This document shows, piece by piece, positions 1-8,227 of a stretch of DNA of 35,617 nucleotides (the stretch's first letter is position 1; the number at the start of each line of letters is the position of its first letter). The stretch covers positions 1-35,617 of the forward strand of contig LFTO01000236.1 in the NCBI GenBank assembly GCA_001513335.1. Reading direction: 5' to 3'. A program made the translations under genes and the position numbers. Origin of the DNA: Clostridiales bacterium DTU086 (GTDB taxonomy: Bacteria > Bacillota > DTU086). The notes beneath the pieces were generated by a model. That model searched no databases. It was given only the letters and a program-made list of their open reading frames with translations, and was not told the origin of the DNA.

Positions 1-103
1 AACCCCTGTCTCTTCCTTGATAATATTCTCTTGCATTGACCCGTTAGGATTCCGCTCTCTCCCTACTCCCGGCTCAGGAAAATCTGCATACTTTGCTGCT
101 GGA

Positions 104-136
104 GTCAGTAGGGTGAACCTACTTTGCTTTGTTTTT
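104..136 (+). terminator. possible terminator of a gene left of the window
   Basis: A 6-bp stem (AGTAGG at 107-112, CCTACT at 118-123) with a 5-nt loop is followed by a T-rich run at 124-136. It would end a plus-strand transcript entering from the left. The stem is short, so this is tentative. Bases 1-103 show nothing I can support. Confidence 0.35.
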
Positions 137-150
137 CGGCAAAATTAAAG

Positions 151-201
151 AAAAAAATACCCCGAGTATTCAGTTACGCCAAATGGCCCTAATACTCGGG
201 G
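151..201 (-). terminator. rho-independent terminator of the small gene at 215-403
   Basis: A perfect 11-bp inverted repeat (160-170 with 191-201, CCCCGAGTATT) has a 20-nt loop. Read on the minus strand it is followed by a T-run (the A-run at 151-157). It lies 13 bases past the stop codon of the minus-strand gene, which supports that gene being transcribed. Confidence 0.8.
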
Positions 202-214
202 AATGAGTTAACTA

Positions 215-403
215 TCAGCCTTTTTCGTTGCCAAATTCCTGAGACTTGTTGGTGGCATTGCTGGGAGGAGTTTTGTAAGGATTTTCTTTCAGAATATCCT
301 CTTCGGCGGTGAGTTCCCGCCGTTCCTGATCATCCACCAGGTCTCCTTTTGTTGAAAACTGTAAAGGTTTCAGGTTTTTTTTGCGCTGCTTGGGTGTAGA
401 CAT
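215..403 (-). CDS. small hydrophilic hypothetical protein, 62 aa
   Basis: A 62-residue, highly charged protein without cysteines, signal peptide or membrane segment. The N-terminus is Lys/Arg-rich (KQRKKNLK), the middle is acidic (DDQERRELTAEED), and the tail is rich in Pro, Asn and Ser. I do not recognise the family. It is probably real: an ATG start follows a strong GAGGAGG ribosome site about 6 nt upstream, and a convincing terminator sits just behind the stop codon. It is monocistronic and divergent from the glycine cleavage operon. Composition would fit a small, largely disordered cytoplasmic protein; no function is proposed. Confidence 0.65.
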   Translation of the reverse strand: MSTPKQRKKNLKPLQFSTKGDLVDDQERRELTAEEDILKENPYKTPPSNATNKSQEFGNEKG

Positions 404-514
404 AGCACCCTCCTCTCTAAATATAAAGAAATGTATTTAAATTGTCTGCCAAAGGCACCGAGTTTATGCCTGGGCAGCACTCCGGTAAAATTTTTCTAAA
501 TTTGTCACAAAAAC

Positions 515-543
515 TGGAACAACAGGCATTTAACATATATAAT
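515..543 (+). promoter_or_regulatory. possible promoter of the glycine cleavage operon
   Basis: A perfect TATAAT at 538-543 lies in AT-rich DNA about 30 bases upstream of the riboswitch P1 stem. With 17-bp spacing the -35 hexamer would be TGGAAC (515-520), a poor match. The position fits an RNA leader that carries the whole riboswitch. Confidence 0.35.
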
Positions 544-572
544 TATTAGGTAATAAAATTTCGCTGGATGAA

Positions 573-743
573 GGCTGCGGGATAGTTCCCACTTAAGTAT
601 TTTCAATAAAGGAACGCAAGGAAAAAATCTTTTAGGTAACAAACCGCAGTTGGACAGGACTCTGGAGAGATCCGGTTAACGGACACCGAAGGAGCAACTT
701 TCCCTTGCACTGGGAAAGGAATCTCTCAGGTAAAAGGACAGAG
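573..743 (+). promoter_or_regulatory. glycine riboswitch, one canonical aptamer preceded by a decayed one
   Basis: The 3' aptamer (about 656-743) has the glycine-aptamer core: GGAGAG at 664-669, ACACCGAAGGAGCAA in the middle, and CTCTCAGG near 723 followed by AAAAGGACAGAG. Its P1 pairs CTCTG (660-664) with CAGAG (739-743). Upstream, a second P1 pairs CTGCGG (574-579) with CCGCAG (645-650), followed by a typical inter-aptamer linker, but the inner core is degenerate (GATAG and CTTTTAGGTAAC in place of GAGAG and CTCTCAGG). It therefore looks like a tandem riboswitch whose first aptamer has decayed, or a singlet with a partner stem. Glycine binding is expected to turn on gcvT-gcvPB expression. 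Confidence 0.9.
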
Positions 744-790
744 GATAGGTGGGAAAAGAACCTCCCATTTATCACCTCGTCCTTTTGTTT
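732..790 (+). terminator. riboswitch-controlled terminator (expression platform)
   Basis: AAAAGGACAGAGG (732-744) can pair with CCTCGTCCTTTT (775-786), with an inner GGTGGGA/TCCCA helix, and the stem runs straight into a T-rich tract. The 5' arm contains the CAGAG that closes P1 of the glycine aptamer, so aptamer and terminator are mutually exclusive. The expected logic is that bound glycine keeps P1 closed and permits read-through into gcvT. Confidence 0.85.
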
Positions 791-862
791 TAGCCGGCGG
801 TGGTATCCGGGTTTTTATCGGGTACACTAAAAGCGGGCCATTCCGAAATGGAGGTGTAAACA

Positions 863-1978
863 TTGAGCGAAGATGACAAGTGCCTGAAACGGACTCCACT
901 CTACGATATCCATATAGAGAATGGAGGGAAAATGGTTGACTTCGGAGGTTGGGAGCTGCCTATCCAGTATTCAGGAATAATCAACGAACACAAAACCGTA
1001 CGTGAAGCGGCGGGACTCTTCGATGTATCCCATATGGGAGAAATACTGGTTTACGGCGAACAGGCCCTGGACCTTTTACAGGAACTGGTAACAAATGACG
1101 TATCTCTTGTAGAAATAAACCAGGTGCAGTATACACCCATGTGTAATGATGATGGGGGAATTATTGACGACCTTATCATTTACCGGTTGGCTGCGGACAA
1201 ATTTATGCTGGTGGTAAACGCAGCCAATACGGAAAAAGACTACAACAGGGTCTGTGAAGTCAGCCGTGATTTTCCAGGTGCGGAAATTTCCAATGTTTCC
1301 TGGGACACTGCCCTGATCGCCATCCAGGGCCCCCTTGCCTGCAAAATCCTTTCCCGGGAATGCGATCAGGATATAGAAGCCATAAAGTACTTCAGGTTTT
1401 TACCGGAAGTAACTGTCTGCGGAGAGCAGGCCCTTGTATCCCGAACCGGTTATACAGGAGAAGACGGCTTTGAAATCTACTGCAGCAGGGAAAGCGCACC
1501 AATAATCTGGAAAGGTTTAGCCAAGCAGGGCGCCGAATACAATTTAGTTCCCGCAGGTCTGGGTGCCAGGGACACTCTCAGGTTTGAAGCATGCCTTCCC
1601 CTCTACGGGAATGAGCTGGATGAGGATACCAATCCCCTGGAGGCCGGTTTGACTCCCTTTGTAAAGCTTTACAAACCTTCTTTCCGTGGCAAAGAGAACC
1701 TAACACGGGTAAAACATGAAGGCCTAAAAAGGCGTTTGGTAGGACTTGAGGTAACGGGAAGAGGTATCCCCAGACACGGTTACCCGGTACTTCACGGATC
1801 TGTCGTTGTAGGAAAGATTACCAGCGGGACTTACGCACCTACCCTGGATAAAAATCTGGGACTGGCTTACGTCGCTGTTGATTGTTCTGAACCGGGAACA
1901 AATTTGTTTATTGATATTCGCAGGCGAAAAGTAGAAGCCCGTGTAGTCTCAATCCCATTTTATAAAAGGAGGCGTTAG
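863..1978 (+). CDS. gcvT: glycine cleavage system T protein (aminomethyltransferase)
   Basis: Transfers the methylene group of the aminomethyl-lipoyl arm of H protein to tetrahydrofolate, releasing ammonia. The 371 residues match the usual GcvT length. Recognisable blocks are MVDFGGWELPIQY near residue 25, DVSHMGE near 55, RTGYTGEDGFEI near 195 and GLGARDTLRFEACLPLYG near 230, followed by the C-terminal barrel. The start is TTG, 6 nt after GGAGGTG; the ATG at 848 is followed in frame by a stop. It is the first gene behind the glycine riboswitch, and gcvH begins 2 bases after its stop, so the genes are probably translated together. Confidence 0.97.
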   Translation: MSEDDKCLKRTPLYDIHIENGGKMVDFGGWELPIQYSGIINEHKTVREAAGLFDVSHMGEILVYGEQALDLLQELVTNDVSLVEINQVQYTPMCNDDGGIIDDLIIYRLAADKFMLVVNAANTEKDYNRVCEVSRDFPGAEISNVSWDTALIAIQGPLACKILSRECDQDIEAIKYFRFLPEVTVCGEQALVSRTGYTGEDGFEIYCSRESAPIIWKGLAKQGAEYNLVPAGLGARDTLRFEACLPLYGNELDEDTNPLEAGLTPFVKLYKPSFRGKENLTRVKHEGLKRRLVGLEVTGRGIPRHGYPVLHGSVVVGKITSGTYAPTLDKNLGLAYVAVDCSEPGTNLFIDIRRRKVEARVVSIPFYKRRR

Positions 1979-1980
1979 TT

Positions 1981-2352
1981 ATGAATCCAAGTGAATTGAA
2001 GTACACAGAAACCCACGAATGGCTGAACCTCGAGGGGAATAAATGTACCGTGGGCATTACCGACCACGCTCAGGAACAGCTGGGAGATATCGTCTTCGTG
2101 GAACTGCCGGAAGAAGGGGCGGAGCTGAGCAAGGGAGATGTGCTGGGAAATATTGAATCGGTAAAAAGTGTTTCTGAAGTCTATACTCCCGTATCTGGAA
2201 GGGTAATAGAGGTAAATGAGAAACTTCTCGATAACCCTGAACTGGTAAATCAGGACCCCTTCGGGGAAGGCTGGATTGCCAAATTGGAATTAACGGACAC
2301 CGACAGCCTCGGTGAACTGCTCACTGCAGAAGAATACCGGAGTAAACTATAG
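1981..2352 (+). CDS. gcvH: glycine cleavage system H protein (lipoyl carrier)
   Basis: Shuttles the aminomethyl group between P, T and L proteins on a lipoyl arm. The 123-residue protein has the hammerhead fold signature: THEW near the N-terminus, GITDHAQEQLGDIVFVELPEEG, and the modification site ESVKSVSEVYTP with the acceptor lysine at residue 62. A ribosome site (AGGAGGCG) lies at the end of gcvT. As the only lipoyl-domain protein in the window, it is the natural substrate for the octanoyltransferase and radical SAM proteins further down the operon. Confidence 0.97.
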   Translation: MNPSELKYTETHEWLNLEGNKCTVGITDHAQEQLGDIVFVELPEEGAELSKGDVLGNIESVKSVSEVYTPVSGRVIEVNEKLLDNPELVNQDPFGEGWIAKLELTDTDSLGELLTAEEYRSKL

Positions 2353-2373
2353 CGGCCCAGGGAGGGAGCAACT

Positions 2374-3720
2374 ATGCGGTACTTGCCCAATACTGAGCAG
2401 GAAAGGCAGGCAATGCTGGCCAGCCTTGGCATACAAACAACAGAAGAACTCTTTAAGGATATCCCTGAAGAGGTAAAGTTGAAAGAAACGCCGGACATTC
2501 CCCATCCTTTATCGGAGCTGGAAGTCAAGGTGCACATGCAGAAGCTGGCCCAAAAAAACAGATCATTAAATGAACTTGTGTCCTTTTTAGGAGGAGGCTT
2601 CTACGACCATTATATTCCCAGTGCTGTAAACTACATAATCAGCAGGGGTGAATTCCTTACTGCCTATACTCCCTACCAGGCGGAAATAAGCCAGGGGACA
2701 CTCCAGTCTATTTACGAATTTCAGACAATGATTGCACAGCTGACAGGTATGGATATAGCCAACGCATCCATGTATGACGGGGCAACGGCCCTGGCCGAAG
2801 CAGCCCTGATGGCTGCTGCCCATGGAAGAAAACGGAATAACATAGTTGTTTCCTCAGCTGTAAACCCACTTTACCTGCAGGTACTTTCTTCCTACTTGCG
2901 GGGAAGAGCGGACCTGGAAATCCGCTATATTCCCGTCCGAAACGGAATTACAGGCACCTCAGACTTTGAACAGGTAATTGATGAGAACACTGCTGCCGTT
3001 CTGCTCCAGCAGCCCAACTTTTTCGGGTGCCTGGAGCAGGGAGCTGATATTGCTGAAATTGCCCACAAACACGGGGCAAAACTGGTTGTGTGTGCTGACC
3101 CTATTTCACTGGGCATTTTAAGTGCCCCCGGGGATTATGGAGCAGACATTGTAGTAGGTGAAGGGCAATCTTTGGGGAACGCCCCCTATTTCGGCGGCCC
3201 CGGATTAGGCTTTTTTGCCGCCCGTGAAGAATTCCTGCGCAGCATGCCCGGTAGAATAGTGGGAGCTACTGTGGATACCCAGGGGAAGCGGGGCTTTACC
3301 CTTACCCTGCAGACCCGGGAACAGCATATCCGGCGGGAGAAGGCAACTTCCAACATTTGTTCCAATCAAGCCCTTAACGCCCTTGCTGCATCTATATATA
3401 TGGCGTTAATGGGAAAGCAGGGCCTTGCTGAAACTGCAGAACTCTGTCTTCAAAAGGCTCACTACGCTGAGGAGAAAATTTCCTCTCTACCCGGCTATTC
3501 AAGGGCTTTCCCTGCCCCTTTCCTCAAGGAATTTACGGTAAAATGTCCCGTTCCTGCCGCCAAAGTGGTGGAGAGACTCCTTGACAGAGGATTCCTGGCA
3601 GGTATCGACCTGGGTAAATATTACCCCAACATGAAGGACTACCTGCTGGTTGCAGTTACAGAAAAGAGAACGAAAGAAGAAATCGACTGCTTTGCAGAGC
3701 AATTGGAGGGGATAAAATGA
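2374..3720 (+). CDS. gcvPA: glycine dehydrogenase (decarboxylating) subunit 1
   Basis: N-terminal half of the split P protein (448 residues). It pairs with the PLP-bearing subunit 2 to decarboxylate glycine and load the remainder onto lipoyl-H protein. Typical blocks are [13 protein letters not shown] at the start, [58 protein letters not shown] and [10 protein letters not shown]. This half has the aminotransferase-like fold but no PLP lysine, as expected. ATG follows GGGAGGGAG. Its stop overlaps the gcvPB start by 4 bases (ATGA), so the two subunits are likely translationally coupled. Confidence 0.97.
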   Translation: MRYLPNTEQERQAMLASLGIQTTEELFKDIPEEVKLKETPDIPHPLSELEVKVHMQKLAQKNRSLNELVSFLGGGFYDHYIPSAVNYIISRGEFLTAYTPYQAEISQGTLQSIYEFQTMIAQLTGMDIANASMYDGATALAEAALMAAAHGRKRNNIVVSSAVNPLYLQVLSSYLRGRADLEIRYIPVRNGITGTSDFEQVIDENTAAVLLQQPNFFGCLEQGADIAEIAHKHGAKLVVCADPISLGILSAPGDYGADIVVGEGQSLGNAPYFGGPGLGFFAAREEFLRSMPGRIVGATVDTQGKRGFTLTLQTREQHIRREKATSNICSNQALNALAASIYMALMGKQGLAETAELCLQKAHYAEEKISSLPGYSRAFPAPFLKEFTVKCPVPAAKVVERLLDRGFLAGIDLGKYYPNMKDYLLVAVTEKRTKEEIDCFAEQLEGIK

Positions 3721-5174
3721 GAGAACACACTGAACCGCTGCTCTTTGAACTAAGCAGAACGGGGCGGACAGGGCACTCTCTGCCTGAGCTGGATGTGCCC
3801 CAAAAACCTTACGAGGAGATGCTGCCGGAAGATGTTCTCCGGAAAAATCCCCCGGAACTGCCTGAATTGAGCGAGCCCGATGTTGTCCGCCATTATACAA
3901 AGTTATCCCAGCTCAACCATGCAGTTGATACGGGCTTTTACCCCCTGGGGTCCTGTACCATGAAGTACAATCCGAGAATCAATGAAGAAGTGTCCCAGCT
4001 GCCTGGATTTTCACAGCTGCACCCCCTGCAGCCGGTGCAGACTGTGCAAGGCGCTTTGGAGCTCCTGTTCAACATGGAAAAGTTTTTATGTGAGCTCAGC
4101 GGTATGACCCGTTTTACTTTCCAACCCGCTGCAGGAGCCCATGGTGAGTTCACAGGACTGTCCTTGATAAGGGCTTACCACAGCCACAAGGGTGACACCG
4201 GCAGAAACAAGATAATAATCCCTGACTCGGCACACGGTACCAACCCGGCATCGGTGGCCATGGCAGGATACAAAACTGTTCAGGTCAAGTCCAACGACAG
4301 AGGCGGGATTGATCTTGAGCACTTGAGAGAAATAGCTGATAATACCACAGCCGGACTGATGCTGACCAATCCCAACACCCTGGGCATTTTCGATGAAAAC
4401 ATTACTCAAATAGCTGAGATAGTACACAATGCAGGGGGACTCCTGTATTATGACGGGGCCAACGCCAATGCCATTATGGGTATTTCCCGCCCCGCAGATA
4501 TGGGATTTGACATTGTACACTTCAACCTGCATAAGACTTTCTCCACTCCTCACGGAGGAGGGGGACCCGGTTCCGGTCCTGTTGGAGTAGTTGAAAAACT
4601 GGTTCCCTTCCTGCCCGTACCTGTGGTGGAGAAGAAAGACAACAGTTACTATCTCGATTATGACCGGCCTGAATCCATCGGGAAAATTCACTCTTTCTAC
4701 GGCAATTTCGGTGTCATAATCAAGGCCTATGCCTACATCCTTTCCATGGGAATGGAAGGACTGCGCCGGGCAAGCGAGGAGGCAGTCTTAAACGCCAACT
4801 ACCTGATGCGTGCCCTGGCGAAATATTTCCATCTCCCCTACGACCGGACGTGTATGCATGAATTTGTTCTCTCCGGCAGTAAGCAGAAAGAACTGGGGAT
4901 CCGTACCCTGGACATGGCAAAAAGGCTTCCTGATTTCGGCTTCCATCCGCCCACTGTCTACTTCCCGCTGATAGTGGAAGAAGCAATGATGATTGAACCG
5001 ACGGAAACAGAGAGCAAGGAAACCCTGGATGCCTTTATTGAAGCCATGAAGCAGATTGCCCGGGAAGCGGAAGAAAACCCGGATATGCTCAAAAATGCCC
5101 CTCATACAACTCCGGTAAGACGCCTGGATGAAACCCGGGCAGCAAGGCAGCCCGATCTGCGCTGGCGGCCATAA
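3717..5174 (+). CDS. gcvPB: glycine dehydrogenase (decarboxylating) subunit 2, PLP-binding
   Basis: Catalytic C-terminal half of the split P protein (485 residues). The PLP Schiff-base lysine is K273 in [20 protein letters not shown]; upstream are [24 protein letters not shown] and [16 protein letters not shown]. The C-terminus ([19 protein letters not shown]) is typical of the family, so the gene is complete. An inverted-repeat element begins within a few bases of the stop. Together with gcvPA it forms the active P protein, as in Bacillus and other Bacillota, in contrast to the single-chain GcvP of Proteobacteria. Confidence 0.97.
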   Translation: MREHTEPLLFELSRTGRTGHSLPELDVPQKPYEEMLPEDVLRKNPPELPELSEPDVVRHYTKLSQLNHAVDTGFYPLGSCTMKYNPRINEEVSQLPGFSQLHPLQPVQTVQGALELLFNMEKFLCELSGMTRFTFQPAAGAHGEFTGLSLIRAYHSHKGDTGRNKIIIPDSAHGTNPASVAMAGYKTVQVKSNDRGGIDLEHLREIADNTTAGLMLTNPNTLGIFDENITQIAEIVHNAGGLLYYDGANANAIMGISRPADMGFDIVHFNLHKTFSTPHGGGGPGSGPVGVVEKLVPFLPVPVVEKKDNSYYLDYDRPESIGKIHSFYGNFGVIIKAYAYILSMGMEGLRRASEEAVLNANYLMRALAKYFHLPYDRTCMHEFVLSGSKQKELGIRTLDMAKRLPDFGFHPPTVYFPLIVEEAMMIEPTETESKETLDAFIEAMKQIAREAEENPDMLKNAPHTTPVRRLDETRAARQPDLRWRP

Positions 5175-5179
5175 CGGGG

Positions 5180-5240
5180 GCAGGGGCTGCCGCCGCTAAC
5201 GGCGTGGGAGCTTGTCCGTAGCAGAATAATACATGCGGGC
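5180..5240 (+). repeat. dispersed inverted-repeat element, copy A (right part only)
   Basis: Carries the GC-rich core and right end of the family. Bases 5197-5222 are identical (26 bp) to the reverse complement of 9755-9780, and match 23187-23212 with one mismatch. The end GCGGGCTTTA resembles the right end of the other copies. No left terminal repeat is visible; that side is occupied by the end of gcvPB. It sits between gcvPB and the first radical SAM gene and would be part of the operon transcript. Confidence 0.75.
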
Positions 5241-5272
5241 TTTAACTTAAAGTGCTTGTTACAGGTGAAATT

Positions 5273-6199
5273 ATGCTGAGTATAACTCAAGCCAATAAAT
5301 CAATTTCAGATTCCCTTTATTTGCCTCGGGAGACAAAGTCACTCATGGAACAGGCATGGGAAATCCGCACTGCCAATTTTCCCATGGAAATTTCCACAGT
5401 CACCCCGATAAAAACCGGCTCAGTCTCAGTCACAGGCACCGACTGTGCTCTGAACTGTGCCCACTGCGGGAAGCACTACCTCAAGGGAATGATGACCCTG
5501 GATGCAGTCCTTTCGGGAGAGGACAGGTCAAAGTATACAAGCTACCTTATCAGCGGCGGCTGTACAAGTCAGGGGAAAGTGCCTCTCCTTCCGCACCGGG
5601 AACAGCTGAGGCAGTTAAAAAAAAGCGCCCGTTTGAACCTCCATACAGGGCCGATTGACCGGGAAGAAGCCCGCTCCCTGGATGAAGTCGCAGATGCAGT
5701 ATCTTTCGACTTTGTCTGCAGCAGGGAAATCCTCCAAAAGGTATACGGACTTGACAAAAATGTTTCCGACTACTTGGAAAGCTACCGGGCTCTGATAGAG
5801 TGTTTGGGCATCCAACGGATAATCCCTCATATTACCATAGGTTTAGCCCAAGGGCAGGTTACTCACGAAGTAGAAGCTACGGAACTTCTTGCCGCAGAGG
5901 GAATCAGCAGACTGGTGATTTTGGTCTTTATACCTACACGGGGTACAGGCTTCCAAAGGATACCTGCTCCAAACCTGGCGGAAACAGCTGCTGCAATTGC
6001 CCGGATTCGCGCTCTCATTCCCAGAACGCCTATTTTCCTGGGATGCATGCGACCCGGGGGAGTGTACAGACAGCAGCTGGATCTTTTGGCTTTACGGTGC
6101 GGAATCAACAAAATAGTCCAGCCGGCTCCCAATATTTACACTGCCGCCTGTGAATTGGGGCTGGAGGTAAAAACCGAAAAGGAATGCTGTGCCCTATGA
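5273..6199 (+). CDS. radical SAM protein, LipS-type lipoyl synthase subunit (COG1856-like)
   Basis: A 308-residue radical SAM protein. The cluster motif is CALNCAHC (C58, C62, C65; CX3CX2C). Further cysteines occur in SGGCTSQG, FLGCMRPGG and at the very C-terminus (ECCAL), which could serve an auxiliary Fe-S cluster. I chose ATG 5273 because AGGTGA lies 4 nt before it; GTG 5252 would add 7 residues without a good site. It is followed by a second radical SAM gene with a 4-base overlap and then by LipM and Lpd genes. That arrangement matches the LipS1/LipS2 pair known from Thermococcus and some bacteria, which together insert both sulfurs into octanoyl-protein. I cannot say which of the two names belongs to which gene. 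Assignment rests on context plus family memory. Confidence 0.8.
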   Translation: MLSITQANKSISDSLYLPRETKSLMEQAWEIRTANFPMEISTVTPIKTGSVSVTGTDCALNCAHCGKHYLKGMMTLDAVLSGEDRSKYTSYLISGGCTSQGKVPLLPHREQLRQLKKSARLNLHTGPIDREEARSLDEVADAVSFDFVCSREILQKVYGLDKNVSDYLESYRALIECLGIQRIIPHITIGLAQGQVTHEVEATELLAAEGISRLVILVFIPTRGTGFQRIPAPNLAETAAAIARIRALIPRTPIFLGCMRPGGVYRQQLDLLALRCGINKIVQPAPNIYTAACELGLEVKTEKECCAL

Positions 6200-7167
6200 T
6201 ACGATTGTCCACAGGAACTGCCGCCCTTCTGAAAATGGCAAATTGTATTTCCAAAGTCCCGCCAACCACAGCATACATGATGGCCGGCCAGAAATGTGAA
6301 AACAACTGCAGATTCTGCTCCCAGGCACGGGACAGTTCCAGTAAAGCTTCCCTCTTATCCAGAGTAACGTGGCCTGATTTCCCCCTGGAGGAAACTGTGG
6401 ATGCTGTGGCTGCGGCATACAAAAAAGGAAACATAAGACGGGTATGCATACAGATAGTCAGCTGTCGGGAGAGCCGCGGGAACCTTTCCCGGCCGGTAAA
6501 AATGATTAAAGACAGGGTACCGGAAATTCCCTTAAGCATATCGGCAGCCTTTACCTCTCTGGAGGATATCCGGCATTTCCTTGATTTAGGTGCAGATGTT
6601 GTTAATCTTTCCCTGGACGGGGCATCTCGTCCAGTCTTTGAAAATATGAAACAGAAATCCTGGGACAGGGCATGGTCCTTTCTGAAAAAAGCTTCCCATG
6701 AATTCCCGGGGCACATCAGCACCCATATCATAGCTGGTTTGGGAGAAAGGGAGAGAGATATTGTAGAGTCTGTACAGAAATGCAAAGACCTGGGGATAGG
6801 CACCGGTTTGTTCGCCTTTACTCCAATTAAGGGAACCCCCTTGGAGTCAACCCCCCAGCCTCCACTGGTTTCCTACAGGAGACTCCAGGCAGCCAGGTAC
6901 CTGATTATGAACCGGTATGCCCGTGCAGAACAGTTCTCTTTTAATACAACAGGATTCCTCACCGGGTTTGGAATGGGCTCCCTGGAATTGATAGAAATCC
7001 TTGGAAACGGGAAAGCATTCGAAACATCCGGCTGCCAGGGCTGCAACAGGCCCTACTATAACGAAAGCCCCCGGCAGATACCTTATAATTATCCACGGCC
7101 GTTGACCAGGGAAGAGATAGAAAAAGCAGTGGCAGCTGTCATTGAGGGAACCAGGGTTTTCAGCTGA
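6196..7167 (+). CDS. radical SAM protein, LipS-type lipoyl synthase subunit (biotin synthase-like, COG2516-like)
   Basis: A 323-residue radical SAM enzyme resembling biotin synthase-related proteins. The motif is CENNCRFCSQAR (C34, C38, C41); downstream come SLDGASRPVF and a Gly-rich GLGERERDI, plus a C-terminal pair in SGCQGCNRPYYNESP that might bind an extra cluster. ATG 6196 overlaps the preceding TGA (ATGA); an in-frame ATG at 6184 is possible but has its ribosome site too close. Biotin synthase is unlikely because no other biotin gene is near. As one half of a LipS1/LipS2 pair it would convert the octanoyl group on GcvH to lipoyl. Confidence is high for radical SAM and moderate for the substrate. 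Confidence 0.8.
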   Translation: MIRLSTGTAALLKMANCISKVPPTTAYMMAGQKCENNCRFCSQARDSSSKASLLSRVTWPDFPLEETVDAVAAAYKKGNIRRVCIQIVSCRESRGNLSRPVKMIKDRVPEIPLSISAAFTSLEDIRHFLDLGADVVNLSLDGASRPVFENMKQKSWDRAWSFLKKASHEFPGHISTHIIAGLGERERDIVESVQKCKDLGIGTGLFAFTPIKGTPLESTPQPPLVSYRRLQAARYLIMNRYARAEQFSFNTTGFLTGFGMGSLELIEILGNGKAFETSGCQGCNRPYYNESPRQIPYNYPRPLTREEIEKAVAAVIEGTRVFS

Positions 7168-7357
7168 AAACACCGGAAAAGAAGAAGTATTCCAATGTTA
7201 TCACTGGTCCGGAGCCGCCAACACGGAATTGTAAACCTATATCCAACAGGTATCTGCCGGCAATTGTAAACAGCTCTACATATCCCGGCAGGCTGTGCAA
7301 CCCCTTAAAAAACGTGCCCAGCAGGTTATGTAAAACCTTAAAAAAAGGAGGCTTTGA

Positions 7358-8227
7358 ATGCAGGGAACAGATTTAGCAAAGGAAGGCCGCGCCTGGCGGC
7401 TTTTGGTGGATACACCGGCAGGAGGCGCCTATAATATGGCAGTGGATGAAGCCATACTCTTATCCCATGCCAGGGAGGAGGTACCTCCCACCCTTCGCCT
7501 GTACCAATGGAACCCCCCTGCTGTGTCCGCAGGTTTTTCCCAGGATATATTAAAGAAAATAGACCTGGAACAGTGCAGGGAACTGGGCATAGACGTAGTA
7601 CGACGGCCTACCGGGGGCAGAGCCGTGCTGCACGATAAGGAAATTACATACAGTGTCACTATATCCCTTTCTCTCCTTCCCGGAAGTATACTGGAAACGT
7701 ACAGGTTCATCAGCCGCGGCCTGGTGGAAGCCGTTAACCAGCTTGGACTTAGGGCGGAAGTTGAGGACAGGCCGGAAAAGTCAAGAAATCCCGGCTCAGC
7801 AGCATGTTTTGACTCCCCTTCCTGGTACGAAATTGAGGTATCCGGGCGCAAATTGGTAGGGAGTGCCCAAACCAGGCAGAAAGGAGTCCTTCTCCAGCAC
7901 GGCTCGGTACTGTTAGAGCTGGACACAGCCAGGATGCAGCAGGTCCTGTCAGCACCTAATGAAAAGGTGCGCCAGCGCATCGCCTCCGCACTGGAAGAGA
8001 GGGCAACAGCTGTCAACCCAGAACTTATACGCATGGGGAAAGAGCCGGTGCAGCCCGACGCAGTCGAGAAGGCCTTAATTGAAGGATTCAGCCGGGGGCT
8101 TGGCATCACCCTTACCCCATCCGCCTTAACAGAAAAGGAAAGGATACTTGCGGAACACCTTGTCAAAACAAAGTACAGCGCACCAAACTGGAATTTTTAT
8201 AGAAAGGAAGTGGGGCAACATGTATGA
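7358..8227 (+). CDS. lipM: octanoyl-[ACP]:protein N-octanoyltransferase, LipM type
   Basis: Transfers octanoate from acyl carrier protein to the lysine of lipoyl domains, chiefly GcvH. The 289 residues include the biotin/lipoate ligase-fold signatures RRPTGGRAVLHDKEITYSV (about 82-100) and SGRKLVGSAQTR (162-173, K165). The LipM hallmark is a cysteine at position 150 in AACFDSPSWYE, the same place as the catalytic Cys of Bacillus subtilis LipM; simple lipoate ligases lack it. A strong AAAAGGAGG site precedes ATG. The 190-base gap upstream holds a 7-bp stem (CTGCCGG...CCGGCAG, 7252-7291 region) and a repeated AATTGTAAAC but no clear promoter. It supplies the octanoyl-protein substrate for the two radical SAM proteins. 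Confidence 0.88.
   Translation: MQGTDLAKEGRAWRLLVDTPAGGAYNMAVDEAILLSHAREEVPPTLRLYQWNPPAVSAGFSQDILKKIDLEQCRELGIDVVRRPTGGRAVLHDKEITYSVTISLSLLPGSILETYRFISRGLVEAVNQLGLRAEVEDRPEKSRNPGSAACFDSPSWYEIEVSGRKLVGSAQTRQKGVLLQHGSVLLELDTARMQQVLSAPNEKVRQRIASALEERATAVNPELIRMGKEPVQPDAVEKALIEGFSRGLGITLTPSALTEKERILAEHLVKTKYSAPNWNFYRKEVGQHV

Noticed and set aside
6196-7167. Biotin synthase (BioB)
   Set aside because: The protein resembles biotin synthase-related enzymes, but there are no other biotin genes here and the neighbours are lipoyl and glycine cleavage genes.
8148-8219. Longer start (TTG) for lpdA
   Set aside because: It would overlap lipM by 80 bases and add 24 residues ahead of the conserved MYDLIVIGAGPGG start; ATG 8220 has a ribosome site.
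7358-8227. Lipoate-protein ligase LplA
   Set aside because: The Cys150 in AACFDSPSW marks the octanoyltransferase LipM; LplA lacks it.
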